From Sympetrum striolatum (Eukaryota > Arthropoda > Insecta > Odonata > Libellulidae): 64,000 bases of DNA. Numbering within the stretch: position 1 is the first letter of the stretch; each line of letters opens with the position of its first letter. The stretch is taken from contig OX388348.1 of NCBI GenBank assembly GCA_947579665.1, positions 15,190,001 to 15,254,000 on the forward strand. Reading direction: 5' to 3'. The notes under the pieces are model-generated. The model did not search any database, had not been told where the DNA came from, and was given only the letters and a program-made list of their open reading frames with translations. A program made the translations under genes and the position numbers. Shown one piece after another: positions 35,831 to 46,400 of this stretch.

Positions 35831-38800
35831 GAGGGCTCGCGCATGCCTATCTATAATAAAAATAATCGGGCGTGTTGAAAAAAAGGCTTTTCTTTTGTGA
35901 CCGGTGTTTCTACTTTCGAGTAAGAAAAGAACAAGGGGATAAAAATGCAGCCTGTTCCTCTGTCTTTTCGTTTAGTTATTTGGGTGGTATTCTTAAGGGT
36001 GCTTGAGGCTTTAATGAAACTCCTTGGTATGCAGATTCCCTTCGTTTAATTAATCCTATAAAGGATAAGATTTGTTCTGTTTTAAGTTAGTTTATTAGGG
36101 GTTGATGGGATGAATATTATTACTAACTAGCTTGCTATCAACTCCAGGTGTGTATTAAGTCAGGAATATAATTATTTACGTAGACTGTGAGTGTGTTTAC
36201 TAACAACACTAATGTTGATGAACGAATATCTAGATTTATTGTAAGAAGCTTTCCGATATAAAACTGAATATCAGTTGCGAATTTATGTCGTGATTTACGC
36301 TTTTATTTACTTTTTAAAGCCATACTTTCACTGCCAATTTAGTAATGGTTTACATAATTTTGTCCGTTTTGCCTGAACTTCGAACTACGAGTTCTATTCA
36401 AAGGCCTTGTTTGCTTACATTCTAAGCACAAAATATTTGAAAATGTTGCAGATTATATGCTTCAAATATATTATTTTATACTTCAATTTTATCTTCAGCG
36501 ATAGGTATCAATCTTGAAAATAATATTGTATTAATAACTGTAGTAGTAACTAGTAATCTTGTCAGCTAATGTTGATAACTCACGCTCAAAAATTAGAATT
36601 TGGATTTACTGGAAAATTTACAACGATTATTCAACTGATATTTTGGTTTATAATCTAAGAGCGATAATTATTGTATATATTCAAAACTTTAATTGATATG
36701 ATAATTTAAATATGCCCTTAAATATTCCACTGAATGGAGATTTCCTAAGCATTGACACACTGTTTCTGCGTCCTTTAATTCACTGTAAGAGTGTGAATGC
36801 TGTCAAGTCTTACACTGATTTCACAGAATTAAAATATGCACCTATGAGTCTGAAATACATTCATATTATGATGTTAATTTAATGAAATTATATATATGGA
36901 GTATCCCTTGCCGGGGCACATAGATAAATCATACCCACCTATCATTATTGATTACTAAAGGTTTCGTATAGCCTCAGTGTAGGAAAATTTTGCCAGCTAT
37001 ACTTCAAGTTCAAAATTTTACTAGAAAATAATTTTCAAATTGGCATTTTTATTCCATATTGATGATTCCAATTCCTTTTGGGTAAACCTCATGCTCTCTT
37101 CCTGAAATGAGGAAATATTACGGAATTGGAAATTATTTTAAAGTTTACTCTTCATGTCCAAAGAAACAACATGAGAATGAATCGTGGAACATTTATCTTT
37201 AAGACGATCGTCTTCAAACCACATTTTTCCGCGATGAAAACAAGAGACGATTTGTGGTGAGAAAGAATACATTACTCCATCCTTTATCCTGAAAGTATTC
37301 CGAGTCTGTAGCCGTCTTTATGACAGAATTGATCGCACCTCTTATTCTGTAATGACTGCGGATATTCTTTGAACCAAATCGAAAGCGCCTCTTCCGTAGG
37401 TGGGGTCCGTCCTGATCTCTCCAATATCCGAGACAATTTTTGAAGTTCCTGACCGTAAAAGGAAGGGCGGGTAATCCAAGGCCAGCCTTCTTTCCGGAGA
37501 CATCTCTCAGATACCCTTGGGAAATGTCCTGCTTGTGAGACCCTACCTGTACCAAAGCTACCGTTGCAACATGATCGTGACGGGTCCCAAACCCCTTCTC
37601 CACCCTTAAGTGCAGAAAACATCAGACAAGCCTCCTTTTTTTAGTCTAAAATATTTAATACGGTGGTCGGTGATGGAAGTGATATGAAAATAACTTAACT
37701 GTAAGTAATGCTTAAAAAACCATTTATTTTACCTTTCCTTCCTGAATTTCATAAAAAATATTACTTATAAGGTCATTATCCTCCACTTACAAGGATGTAT
37801 TTCACTCAAAGAATTATTGTTAAAAGCAGTAGAAAAGTTCCTCACTCCTAATTTATCCAGTAACCCCATTTAACCCTTAGTTAGTCGCGCCAAAAGGTTT
37901 CGTAAATTTTCGCGTGGGTTCAATATGACCCTCCAAATTCTCTGAATGTTTATTATCCTTTAGAATACTAAATCAGGTAGTCAATTTATCACGGCTCATA
38001 AACTATCTTTTACCTAAACAAATACGTTTTTTTTAATTATCTTTTTCAATAAATAAAATATTTATACGTGTATCAAAGTTATATAAAATAATTCCAACAA
38101 AAAATTGGCGAAGAATCAAACCTTTAGAATGTGTAGAAGAGAGTTCATTTTTTAATTCGTGTAACAAAATAACACTCTATATTTAAATAAAATCTGTTAG
38201 AAAACAATAAATATTGCTTTACTACTTTCGGTAATAAGTCAAACTATGATGTAAAAATACATTTTTCAATATTTTTGCGAAATTCTCAGTTTAAAGGTTT
38301 TCGACCATGGCAAATCGATTAGTAACTTTTTAGAAATCGTAATCCTAATCCGTGTTTCCAATCTATGAATCATAAGTTACGATAGATAATTGTAGAGGGG
38401 ATGAATCTACAGTTAGCAACTGGAATGTTGAATTTACAGATAGATAGAAGTAGCATAAGAGAAAAACTCCTAAATTCTTTTTTCCTCGATGAAGGCAATG
38501 AAAATTTGCTTTAATTATCTGCGAGAGAATTTTGCTTACAATAAAAGAATATTCGTCCTGGTAAACTCCTAAAAATTTATTGGAAATCCTTTATTTCCTG
38601 GAGATCCAATATATCCTGACATTTTGCCCACGTTTTCCACAAATACGCACCTTATTCAAACTATTCCATTTCGTGGAAAAAGTAATTTCCCTCATTCATT
38701 CACAAGCTCATTCTTTCTGTAAACGAAATATTATTCCAACCTACACTAAATATATCATAGAGATGAACGTGGAAATCGAGTAGAAACAAAACATTGGAAA

Positions 38801-38910
38801 GATGACAAATAGTGAAAGACAAAAAGCAGGAAGAAGGTTTCCACAGGAAACTAATTCTTATCTCAATAGCTTTTTCAAAATAAACAAAAGGGAAATAACA
38901 CACGACTAGC
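35831..38910. other. AT-rich noncoding stretch
   Basis: No supported gene. The 129- and 112-codon minus-strand frames at 37214-37622 overlap each other in a slightly GC-richer patch. Neither shows a domain I can name; a decayed transposon or exon cannot be excluded. Confidence 0.42.
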
Positions 38911-38937
38911 TTCGATGTATGAGCATCATACATCGAA
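38911..38937. repeat. Perfect 12-bp-arm hairpin
   Basis: Arms ttcgatgtatga (38911-38922) and tcatacatcgaa (38926-38937) are perfectly complementary around a 3-nt loop, gca. It lies in otherwise unremarkable AT-rich DNA. It is too short to class; it may be the remnant of a palindromic MITE or a replication-generated quasi-palindrome. Confidence 0.85.
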
Positions 38938-39149
38938 ACATCAAGCAGCCAAAACTAACGCATATTTCAACAAAAAAATGGGAAAGAATGGGTGGTGACA
39001 AAAGGATCAGGAACGGTTGAAAGATAGGGTTCAAAGTCAATTTATAGATGATATTTGAATATAATTAACAAAACAAATATGTTTTACTTCGGCTTGTATT
39101 GGTCGTAAAATAAATATATTTAATTTTGTTTCCTTTTGACCGAATGCTT

Positions 39150-39310
39150 TCGTCTGCAATTGGGGGGAGATTGAGATTAAAAGACTTCTCTTTCATCTAT
39201 CAAATAGTCACATAGTGTACCATAACAGCTTTAAAGTGATAGTGAGAGAAAAAGGAGAAGAATTTAGAATATAAAAAAACCTAAGAGATCATTAAGGAAA
39301 AAGCTATTCA
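39150..39310 (-). mobile_element. Non-LTR retrotransposon 3' end
   Basis: On the + strand, gggggagattgagattaaaag, acttctctttcatctatcaaa, then aaaaaacctaagagatcatt correspond block by block to the copy at 20315-20515. The triplet tail is not obvious at the left edge, so the copy is truncated or the tail has decayed. Orientation is the same as the other members. Confidence 0.65.
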
Positions 39311-39455
39311 ATGTAGGAAATCGTCCTTGAAGAAAAAAACGAAAATCTTGCTCAAACCTAATGGTGGTGATAGCTCTAAGATGAGAGGGATCATGACAAA
39401 TATAAATACAATCTATGAGTCCTCACATATGGTTTGTACATTAATTAGAGTCAAG

Positions 39456-39533
39456 TTTTCTCATCAATAAGTGTAGTCATGATAGGTGATAATATTTTCT
39501 CATCGATAAGTGTAGTCGTAATATGTGATTTTA
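39456..39533. repeat. Two-copy tandem repeat, 39-bp unit
   Basis: The block ttttctcatcaataagtgta (39456) recurs as ttttctcatcgataagtgta (39495) with continuing similarity (gtcatgataggtgat against gtcgtaatatgtgat). This is a simple local duplication with moderate divergence. Confidence 0.75.
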
Positions 39534-40229
39534 AAGTGGAATTTTGCACAGTTATTTCCACCAATTTATTAGGTGATAATACATTAAGAAGAATGTACGT
39601 CAAAAAAATAAACTTAGTTCGTGATAATGTGAAACAAAAATAAATATGAGAAAACGTGTTATATTTATGACTATAATAGACTATACTAAACATACTATAT
39701 TCATAACAATAACAGATAAATTCTCTTAATTTTTTTCTATGGGGTTGGATAATATTTGTAAAATTTGGATTGTGTATATGTCTTTACTTCTGTCAGAGGG
39801 AGGTTTTTCGACTCCTCAATTTACATCGTATAATTAGAGTAGAACTATCTAAATATTGTTTGACCATGTACGACTGTATGAATGCATGCTTGTACAATAT
39901 GTAATTTTTAAGCACTACCACCAGATTTTAATCTATTTATAGTGTCATTGTAATAATAATAAATAAGAAATTTTAGGAAAGGTCCTGAGGAAAATTGACG
40001 TAGATATAATAGAGTAGAACTTAGTGACTAAACAAACTAGTCTGATACCAAACAGCATATGGCACCGCCCGTATAGAAAGAGTTAGTTAAGGTTTTCATT
40101 CATCCATGACGTAACATACGCAAATTTCCCTGAAAACTATAATGACCCGAAAAAATTATCAGGCGAATCGCCGCATTGTGGCACAGAATTACAACACTCC
40201 GAAAAATTCCTAGAAAAACCCAAGCAACT
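39534..40229. other. AT-rich noncoding stretch, nothing recognised
   Basis: No supported feature. Confidence 0.5.
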
Positions 40230-40870
40230 CACGTAACCGCACTATCATGAGCGTGTTAAAGATAGCGAGTCCAATAGGAAATATCTCTGGAAACAAAAGA
40301 AAGCCGGGATCCGTCGTGGGCGACTGCTCTTTTCTGAAGGCAGGAATGTAATTTTCGGCGGAATTAGGGTGAGGAATTGGAGAAATAGGTGGCGTTTCTT
40401 CGGGAATTTGTGTTCTCTCGATCGCCCCTTAACCTTCATCCTCTCCCTTTTCCCGTCATCCGCTAATTCCGACCTTTCTCCCCAGATGCCGCCTGACCCC
40501 GGCGACCCCTAATTCCGAGTCGTGCCTCGCGTGCGGCTGATCGGCGTGGGATAAAATGGGAAGAAGAATGGAAAATGGATAAAGTGGATGGAAATCAGAC
40601 GACGGGCTTCGAAGGAGTTTTAACCGAGCGTTTAGAGGCCTTCCAAAGGGGTAATGGAGTCGGATATTGTGCGTGATCTAAATGCTGCGGTGTCGATCTT
40701 GTTGCTGGCGTCTTGCTATAATAGTACCGCGTTGTGTATGGTCCCCCCAGGTGCTCCCTGGATTCAACTTAAATAGAGATGGGACAATCAAAGCGAGTGG
40801 GAATCCACTCGCATTCGTTGGCTGGGCAGGACGCATATCCTAGTTAGGGGCAGTAACAGCTGTCTGGCGG
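40230..40870. other. CpG-rich island
   Basis: A sharp GC and CpG rise (for example cccggcgacccctaattccg and gtgcggctgatcggcgtgg). A small hairpin with 8-bp arms gcgagtgg and ccactcgc lies at 40793-40812. The 64-codon minus-strand frame at 40245-40439 has no recognised domain. A promoter or enhancer role is possible but not shown. Confidence 0.45.
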
Positions 40871-40979
40871 GATATCGGAAAAGATATATATTTACATCAT
40901 ATATATGATATCTATATTCATATTTCATCAGCCTTACATAACCCTGCTAGAGTTCCCCTAAATGGGATCACGCATGTAA

Positions 40980-41215
40980 CGAAAATCGAATAAAACTATC
41001 CGATTTTTTACTCACTTCCTCTCAATGAGTGAATCACTGAAATGAGAAATCACTTCGAACAATCGAATAGATCTATTCGATTTTTTTTCACTCGCTGAAT
41101 CAATCGAAAAAATACTCTCGGTAAGGATATAGCAAAAAATTGAAACACTTTATTCGAATAATTTGATTGAAGCAAACAATCGAATTACCGATTATTTTCA
41201 TTCGATTGTTCCCAC
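40980..41215. promoter_or_regulatory. Palindrome-rich ATTCGATT motif cluster
   Basis: The hexamer ATCGAA or its complement TTCGAT recurs through 235 bp: at 40984, in a perfect 22-bp palindrome at 41061-41082 (arm aatcgaataga), at 41101, in a perfect palindrome ttattcgaataa at 41150-41161, and in an inverted pair aacaatcgaa (41175-41184) / ttcgattgtt (41201-41210). Repeats of tgagtgaatcact-like sequence lie between. Such homotypic clustering is typical of either transcription-factor sites or an unclassified fold-back repeat. The cluster is seen; function is inference. Confidence 0.5.
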
Positions 41216-41477
41216 CTTTAAAGTTAACCAGTCTTACCTCGCATAGAATACCCTACTGGGTTTTAATCCTTTTTAAAAATGGTTCATGAATAGAAATGAG
41301 CCTTTTTTGGTACAAGTGGGCGAAGTTTCGACAACTTATCCATCCTCCGAATACCTCCATCTGTGGTCTCACTGCATTCTCATGCAGTGAGTCTTTTCTA
41401 TGCACAACAGTGTTGACAAATTCTTTCCATTAAAAAAATTCTTATGAGTACGCATGACATATTTTGAATAAAAAACT
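41216..41477. repeat. Noncoding stretch with a 9-bp-arm hairpin
   Basis: Arms tcactgcat and atgcagtga (41369-41377 and 41382-41390) form a perfect hairpin around tctc. Nothing else is recognised. Confidence 0.6.
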
Positions 41478-41649
41478 CCAAGGAAGAACAGACATGGAAA
41501 AAGTCTGACAACATCAGGACTTGAACCCGGACCTCCCGATTGCCTGTTGCTCTAATAACTAAACTATCGAGCCAGAACTTTTGTCAGCTATTTTAGGGTG
41601 AGTAAAAGTCAGACTTTTCAGACATTTTTCATGTCCGTTCTTCCTTAGG
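41478..41649 (-). mobile_element. tRNA-derived SINE-like unit inside an inverted repeat
   Basis: On the - strand TGGCTCGATAGTTT (41561-41574, A-box-like) is followed by TTAGAGCAACAGGCAATC, GGGAGGTCC and GGTTCAAGTCC (41517-41527, B-box-like), the order of a tRNA and of many arthropod tRNA-derived SINEs. The anticodon arm is too short for a functional tRNA. The unit is bracketed by inverted ends: tccaaggaagaacagacatgg on the left and its near-complement on the right, each also carrying a gtcagac block further in. A tRNA-like body inside a fold-back is not the usual SINE plan. Confidence 0.68.
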
Positions 41650-41699
41650 AATTTTCCTTTCCACGACCTTTATTCGTGCAGTCACCTTACACCTTTCCT

Positions 41700-42120
41700 T
41701 CAAGAGAAATATTTGCGAAAGCTGGCAACCACGAGGAAGTGAAGGTCGGCATCGTGGAGTACACGGGGTAATTGCGTGAGAGGAAGTGCGAAAATATCAG
41801 GCTCTCTACTACGCGGTACTATTATAGCTTTCTTGTTATTCAGAGGGGATGGAATTGAGAGAGAGAGAGAGTAGGGGAGAACGTGTAATGGGAGTGTCTG
41901 ACGAAGACGCTTTTCCCCAACCAAATTCGTATTCCTTCGTACGCCTTTCCCTAGCTCCGAGTGGGTTCTTCGCAAAGTTCGATGAATTGCTTCAATCAGG
42001 AGTGTTTATCTACTTACGAGGGTAATCATTCCACGATTGCCGTCATACGAATAGGGCTCCGTGAAAAGACGTCTGGATTCCGGAGAAAACTTCGTGAAAG
42101 CACGAAAGATTTCTTAGTTC
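41700..42120. other. Moderately CpG-rich island
   Basis: GC and CpG content are above the flanks (for example aaggtcggcatcgtgg and aggcaactctacacgcaagc). A gagagagagaga run lies near 41860. The 91-codon minus-strand frame at 41700-41975 has no recognised domain. Confidence 0.4.
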
Positions 42121-43392
42121 ATTAGGCAACTCTACACGCAAGCTCTCGGTCCGAACTTTCCTATCAATAGTTCATAGGTATGGCAACACATGGTGATCCC
42201 TATTCTAACGCAGATAACTAGTTACCTTTCTAAATTAATTGCGTATATTAGTATCTTAGCAATTCTAAATCTTGAACCATTGCAAACAGAAATGTGATTC
42301 CCAAACTATGATAAAAGCCAAAACAACTCCCAAAGTTTCATTCAAAAACTTAACTATTGCATAATAAAATAAAATGTACTGCTACCTCGACCACGGAAAA
42401 TTTTTAATTAGAATATTATAATAAAAATGTTTTACATAGTAAAGTATAGTAAATATTACCTGCAGTAAAGGTCAATTTATTTATTATTCTTTACGATGAA
42501 AACCTACTACAAAGTTGAGGCTAAATTTTCATATTCTAGAATCAACGAAAATTGTTCACGTTCACAATTCGAAAATAAAAACATACATTTCAACAAAAAA
42601 AACAACATTTCTGTGGGCGTAGTCAAATTTTGTTTATTGTTTTGAATCAACTTAAAAAAGTTCCCCTAAATATCTCTGGAGCTAATTCGTTCAACCAAAA
42701 ACTTTCACTCCATTCTGCAAACGAGAATGGACATCACGTTTGGTCAAATTTCGTTTTTTTAGCAATTCTGAATATACAGGCATCCACGTAAACATTCATT
42801 AGTCGAATAAGAAAAATAACGAAGCTTTGTTATCGAAAACTTTTTCATCATCTCAGCCATGCTGAGCTATCACTTACGATAATTATCTTACATAGGAACG
42901 GCAGTTTAAATGTGATTTTTATTTCGAGATGTCCATGCCTCAAAGCCTGATTACTCTATTTGATTTATAAATTCTGTAAATCCAATGTACAGTCCCTAAA
43001 TTGAGCGAGAAACTTTGCGACAAAGAGTACGTTGATTTTACTGTTTCCCGCATAAATTCCGAGTCATTTTACCATAAAAGCCTTGGTTATAAGGGAATAC
43101 TTTGAAACGTATATTGCTGATGTATGTTATACGAGTAATTACAGCCAGAAGTAGTAGCAAAAAAATATATCAAACTATGTGCATATACAATTTTTAAAAA
43201 TTAGGGGTCCTAAATTCTTAGGAACTCTCCGCAATGCGGGAGCTGCGGAGTCAGTCACTACGCTCTTGGTTAGAATAATATAACAATCGGTTTTAAAGGT
43301 AGTATTTAGATTAATATTATAATAAATATGTGGAGTGATATAAATGATAATTTCAATGAGGTTCTGGATTACCATAATTTTTGAGAGGGAAA
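42121..43392. other. AT-rich noncoding stretch
   Basis: No supported gene. A small inverted repeat with ctccgca/tgcggag arms lies near 43227-43250. Confidence 0.45.
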
Positions 43393-43530
43393 AGAGAAAG
43401 AGTAAGACAAAGGTTAAAGATCTTACAAGACATGAATGGTTGGGTAAGTAACAAAAATGACGAAAGAAAAGAGAATATTAAGATTCACCGAATAAACCCG
43501 CCGAAAGATAGGACACTCATTTATGATTGA
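43393..43530 (+). mobile_element. RTE-like retrotransposon C-terminal remnant
   Basis: A 45-codon uninterrupted frame from 43393 to the TGA at 43528 reads RERVRQRLKILQDMNGW and, further on, INPPKDRTLIYD. These align with RGRQRQKLLDDIRGG and LPKGRTPMN of the 1579 copy at the same separation. It is diverged (LQDM for LLDDI) but unlike that copy it has no internal stop between the two blocks. Confidence 0.6.
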
Positions 43531-44856
43531 ATGACCGGTACCTTTAGCGTACATACCGTAATTCGGAAAGTTAGATAGTTAATGAAATTTAATGACAGTT
43601 AATCACTAAATGTGCTTCATCACTCACAGAGTGCTATGTATATAGAATTTATTAGTTATTTACGTCTACTAAGGGGATCCTAGAAAACCTTTCGTCAATA
43701 TTAACGCGCATTATCCTAAAAGCCATTCTTTATAATTTGACAACGAAGTGGAACTAGCCATACCTATAGTAATTTATTGCTTTAATTATTGAAGGTTTAC
43801 CTAGTTTATAAGAAAATATAAATAAATATATTAGAGATATGACGGTATAAATGAAGAAGTTTTGTAGTTAAAGCATTTTAATTTCCTAACTTATTTATTT
43901 ATTTATTCATAATTGATGTATTTATATAAACAAATAGTTGCGATATCCAGACATTAAATTCTCCTCTTCCATTAAACCAATCGTCAATACAAAATAGATC
44001 TCATTTGCTGGTAATAATAAAAGGAATGGAAATGAATTAGAAAACAAAAAGTTTACTTTGAGGAATACGTATCTTTTAACAGAAAAACATAAAAAATAAA
44101 GATGTTTAAAATAGACTATACAAAACTACTGAGATTAATCACGAAACCTTTATATGGCCGAAAACTACAAATGCGCTCAAATATCAATCATTCGAATGAC
44201 AAATATAACAACCAATAAAATGCACAACTATTTGAGACCACACATTTAATAAGCACTTATATTAACACCTCATAGTATGTATAAGGTCTCTAATTATTAT
44301 TCTGATAGCAACGAAGTAGTTAAAATAATAAGGATCTAGGAACGTATTTACGAGAATAGCTCGTACCTCTAGGTCAAAATGAGCGACGAAAACAGTCCGT
44401 GTATCGAAAACCCGTATCTAAGCCAGCTCAGTCAAATAGCGACTGTATATCAGAACAACACGAACACCGAAAAGGGGATCCTTCATAAATATCCTGCCAT
44501 TTTCTCGAAAAAAATGTAATACGTGTTTGCATAAGCTCTAGGGTATAATTCCAACGCAAACCAGAAAAAAATTAAACTTTGATAAAACCCACGGCAGAAA
44601 TTGGAATTTCTGTGGGAGGAGATGGGTTTTCGGATATCCTACTTGGCATGGGACTCACGAAATCTCCCCCGTACTTTCTCCTAACAAGCTATTCCCTGCA
44701 TCCATCTTCGTTAATCCCTACCTTAATCTACATTTACTCCTATAATCCACGACATCTGTTAGTGAGGAGTTGAAAATTACATCGCGTGAGAACTTATTAT
44801 TCAGTGACTGAAGCTCTCTTAGAAATATCCCTGTTTTTCCAAAAATGGAGAGTAAT
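43531..44856 (-). mobile_element. Noncoding stretch holding a retrotransposon 3'-end copy
   Basis: Around 43915-44100 the + strand reads gcgatatccagacattaaa, then ctcctcttccattaaacca and atcgtcaata, matching the copy at 20315 (ggcgagattgagacttaaa, ttcttccatctaaccc, atcgtcatta). It is a more diverged minus-strand member of that family, preceded by tttatttatttatt. The remainder of the stretch shows nothing that I recognise. Confidence 0.5.
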
Positions 44857-45200
44857 GCCACAAAAATAATACAGCATAATTTCAGCAAAACGTTGAAAGA
44901 AGAAAACATGTAAAAGCCAGGCATAGAAAATAATTATAATTTACCGAGATTTTATACTTCCATAAACGTAAAATTGTCGCTTTAAGGTCAGGGTAATTAT
45001 CATAGACCGACTAAAGCGACCACGGAAAAATACAGCAGAAGTCTAGCAAAACGTTGAATGAGGGAAAAATTTTAAAGTAATCCATAGTAAAATAATAATT
45101 AAAAAATGATTTCAGAAATAAAATGCAACTCAGTAAATATACGCAACGAACTAATAAGTACGTCAACGTAAGCAAATATACATTTAGATCAAGCATAGAA
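44857..45200. repeat. Degenerate tandem repeat, 161-bp period
   Basis: The block agcaaaacgttgaa occurs at 44884 and 45045, each preceded by atacagca and followed by a run ending in catagaaaata- or catagtaaaata-like sequence. About 70 bp of each unit aligns. A third short echo, agcatagaaaatag, lies near 45193. The period is close to those of the arrays at 4.2 and 61.7 kb, but the sequences differ. Confidence 0.65.
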
Positions 45201-45666
45201 AATAGTGAGCTTAATGATTTATGAAACGAAACAATAGTAATGAACTACGGCTATGCCAATAAAAAATAAATTGAAAAAAATTACCAAGAGATGAATTAAT
45301 CTAATACTAAAAAATGAAGTACAAATTTTAAGTGAAAATGTATTTTATTTATAGTCATGACAATTGCGTGCAAAAAAATAAATATGTAATTTATGCAACT
45401 TAATTCATTAATTTTTACAATGTTTTACTATTAATTAAATGTATGAAATCCTGAAAAGTAATGGTTGAATTTCATTCACGTTATAAAATTATCTACCATG
45501 ACCAAAGAAAAACTAAATTACTAAATTTATTACTAGTGACAAGAATTATTATTTTGAAGCCACGTGAAATAGCAATAATTGTAGGTCAACCATAATATAT
45601 AAAAATTTATGCGTACTAACATAGAAATGTCGTGGAAAGAGATAATTATATACCTTAAGGCGGATG
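45201..45666. other. AT-rich noncoding stretch, nothing recognised
   Basis: No supported feature. Confidence 0.5.
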
Positions 45667-45722
45667 AAATAACTAAACTAAAATAAAAGCGACTAAAATA
45701 ACTAAACTAAAATAAAAGCGAC
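45667..45722. repeat. Two-copy perfect tandem repeat, 29-bp unit
   Basis: The unit aaataactaaactaaaata continuing to aaagcgac is present twice head to tail at 45667-45695 and 45696-45722 with essentially no change, so the duplication is recent. Confidence 0.88.
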
Positions 45723-45839
45723 GTCGTCAAATATTTATCCAGAACTTGGAGACCTTTGATATCGGATATTATGGTGGACAGCCCCTGAAGATAACCTCCA
45801 TCACGGAAGCTTAATAAATGAAGATGCTAATTACAGGAA

Positions 45840-46400
45840 ATTCAGAGTGGAACTTCGCAGCCGGGTCATGAGCGAGTGTGGGAAAATTTCTTCGAGTGAG
45901 AAAGAGAGAGAGCGAGGCAGTCATTTTCCCCGGTCACTCGGCACCCGAATCGAAAAAGGACAACCTGAAAGGTCCGCGGGAGAAAAGTTTTCGATGGCTG
46001 AGAACGCGCTAATTTCATTTCCGCTTACCGAAAAACGACCCAAAACGACTGAAAACTTCGCGGTAATTGATCCGGGCACGGTCAGTATCGCCGCCGACGC
46101 GCGTAAGCTAATAAAATCCTAAGCTCGTGCCGCGAGTACTTGGAACAACTTTTGTCCCCAGTTTTGAATTTCCCGACTTTAAAAAATTCGATCCGCGAGC
46201 GCTGAAATCCGCGCTTTTTGGCGCATTCGTTTGAAATGAATTATTCATGCGGCTTTTATTTTCGGGATCGTTTGTGTGGCGGCCTGCTTCCGTCAGGGGG
46301 CAGGACTTATGCGCTCACACCACTGTGGGGGGTCCGGTTTTGCTTGTGACACTAAAATATTCTCGGACTCCCTTTGTTTTTCCTTTCCGCCGCTCCTTTG
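45840..46400. other. CpG-rich island
   Basis: A CpG-dense block with cgccgccgacgcgcg near 46090 and gcgagcgctgaaatccgcgc near 46195. A 91-codon + frame (45847-46122) and a 77-codon + frame (46247-46480) cross it; neither has a recognisable domain, and high GC lengthens chance frames. A regulatory role is possible. Confidence 0.48.

Noticed and set aside
37214..37622. Overlapping 129- and 112-codon minus-strand frames
   Set aside because: Two frames share the same DNA, neither shows a known domain, and no splice or promoter context was found.
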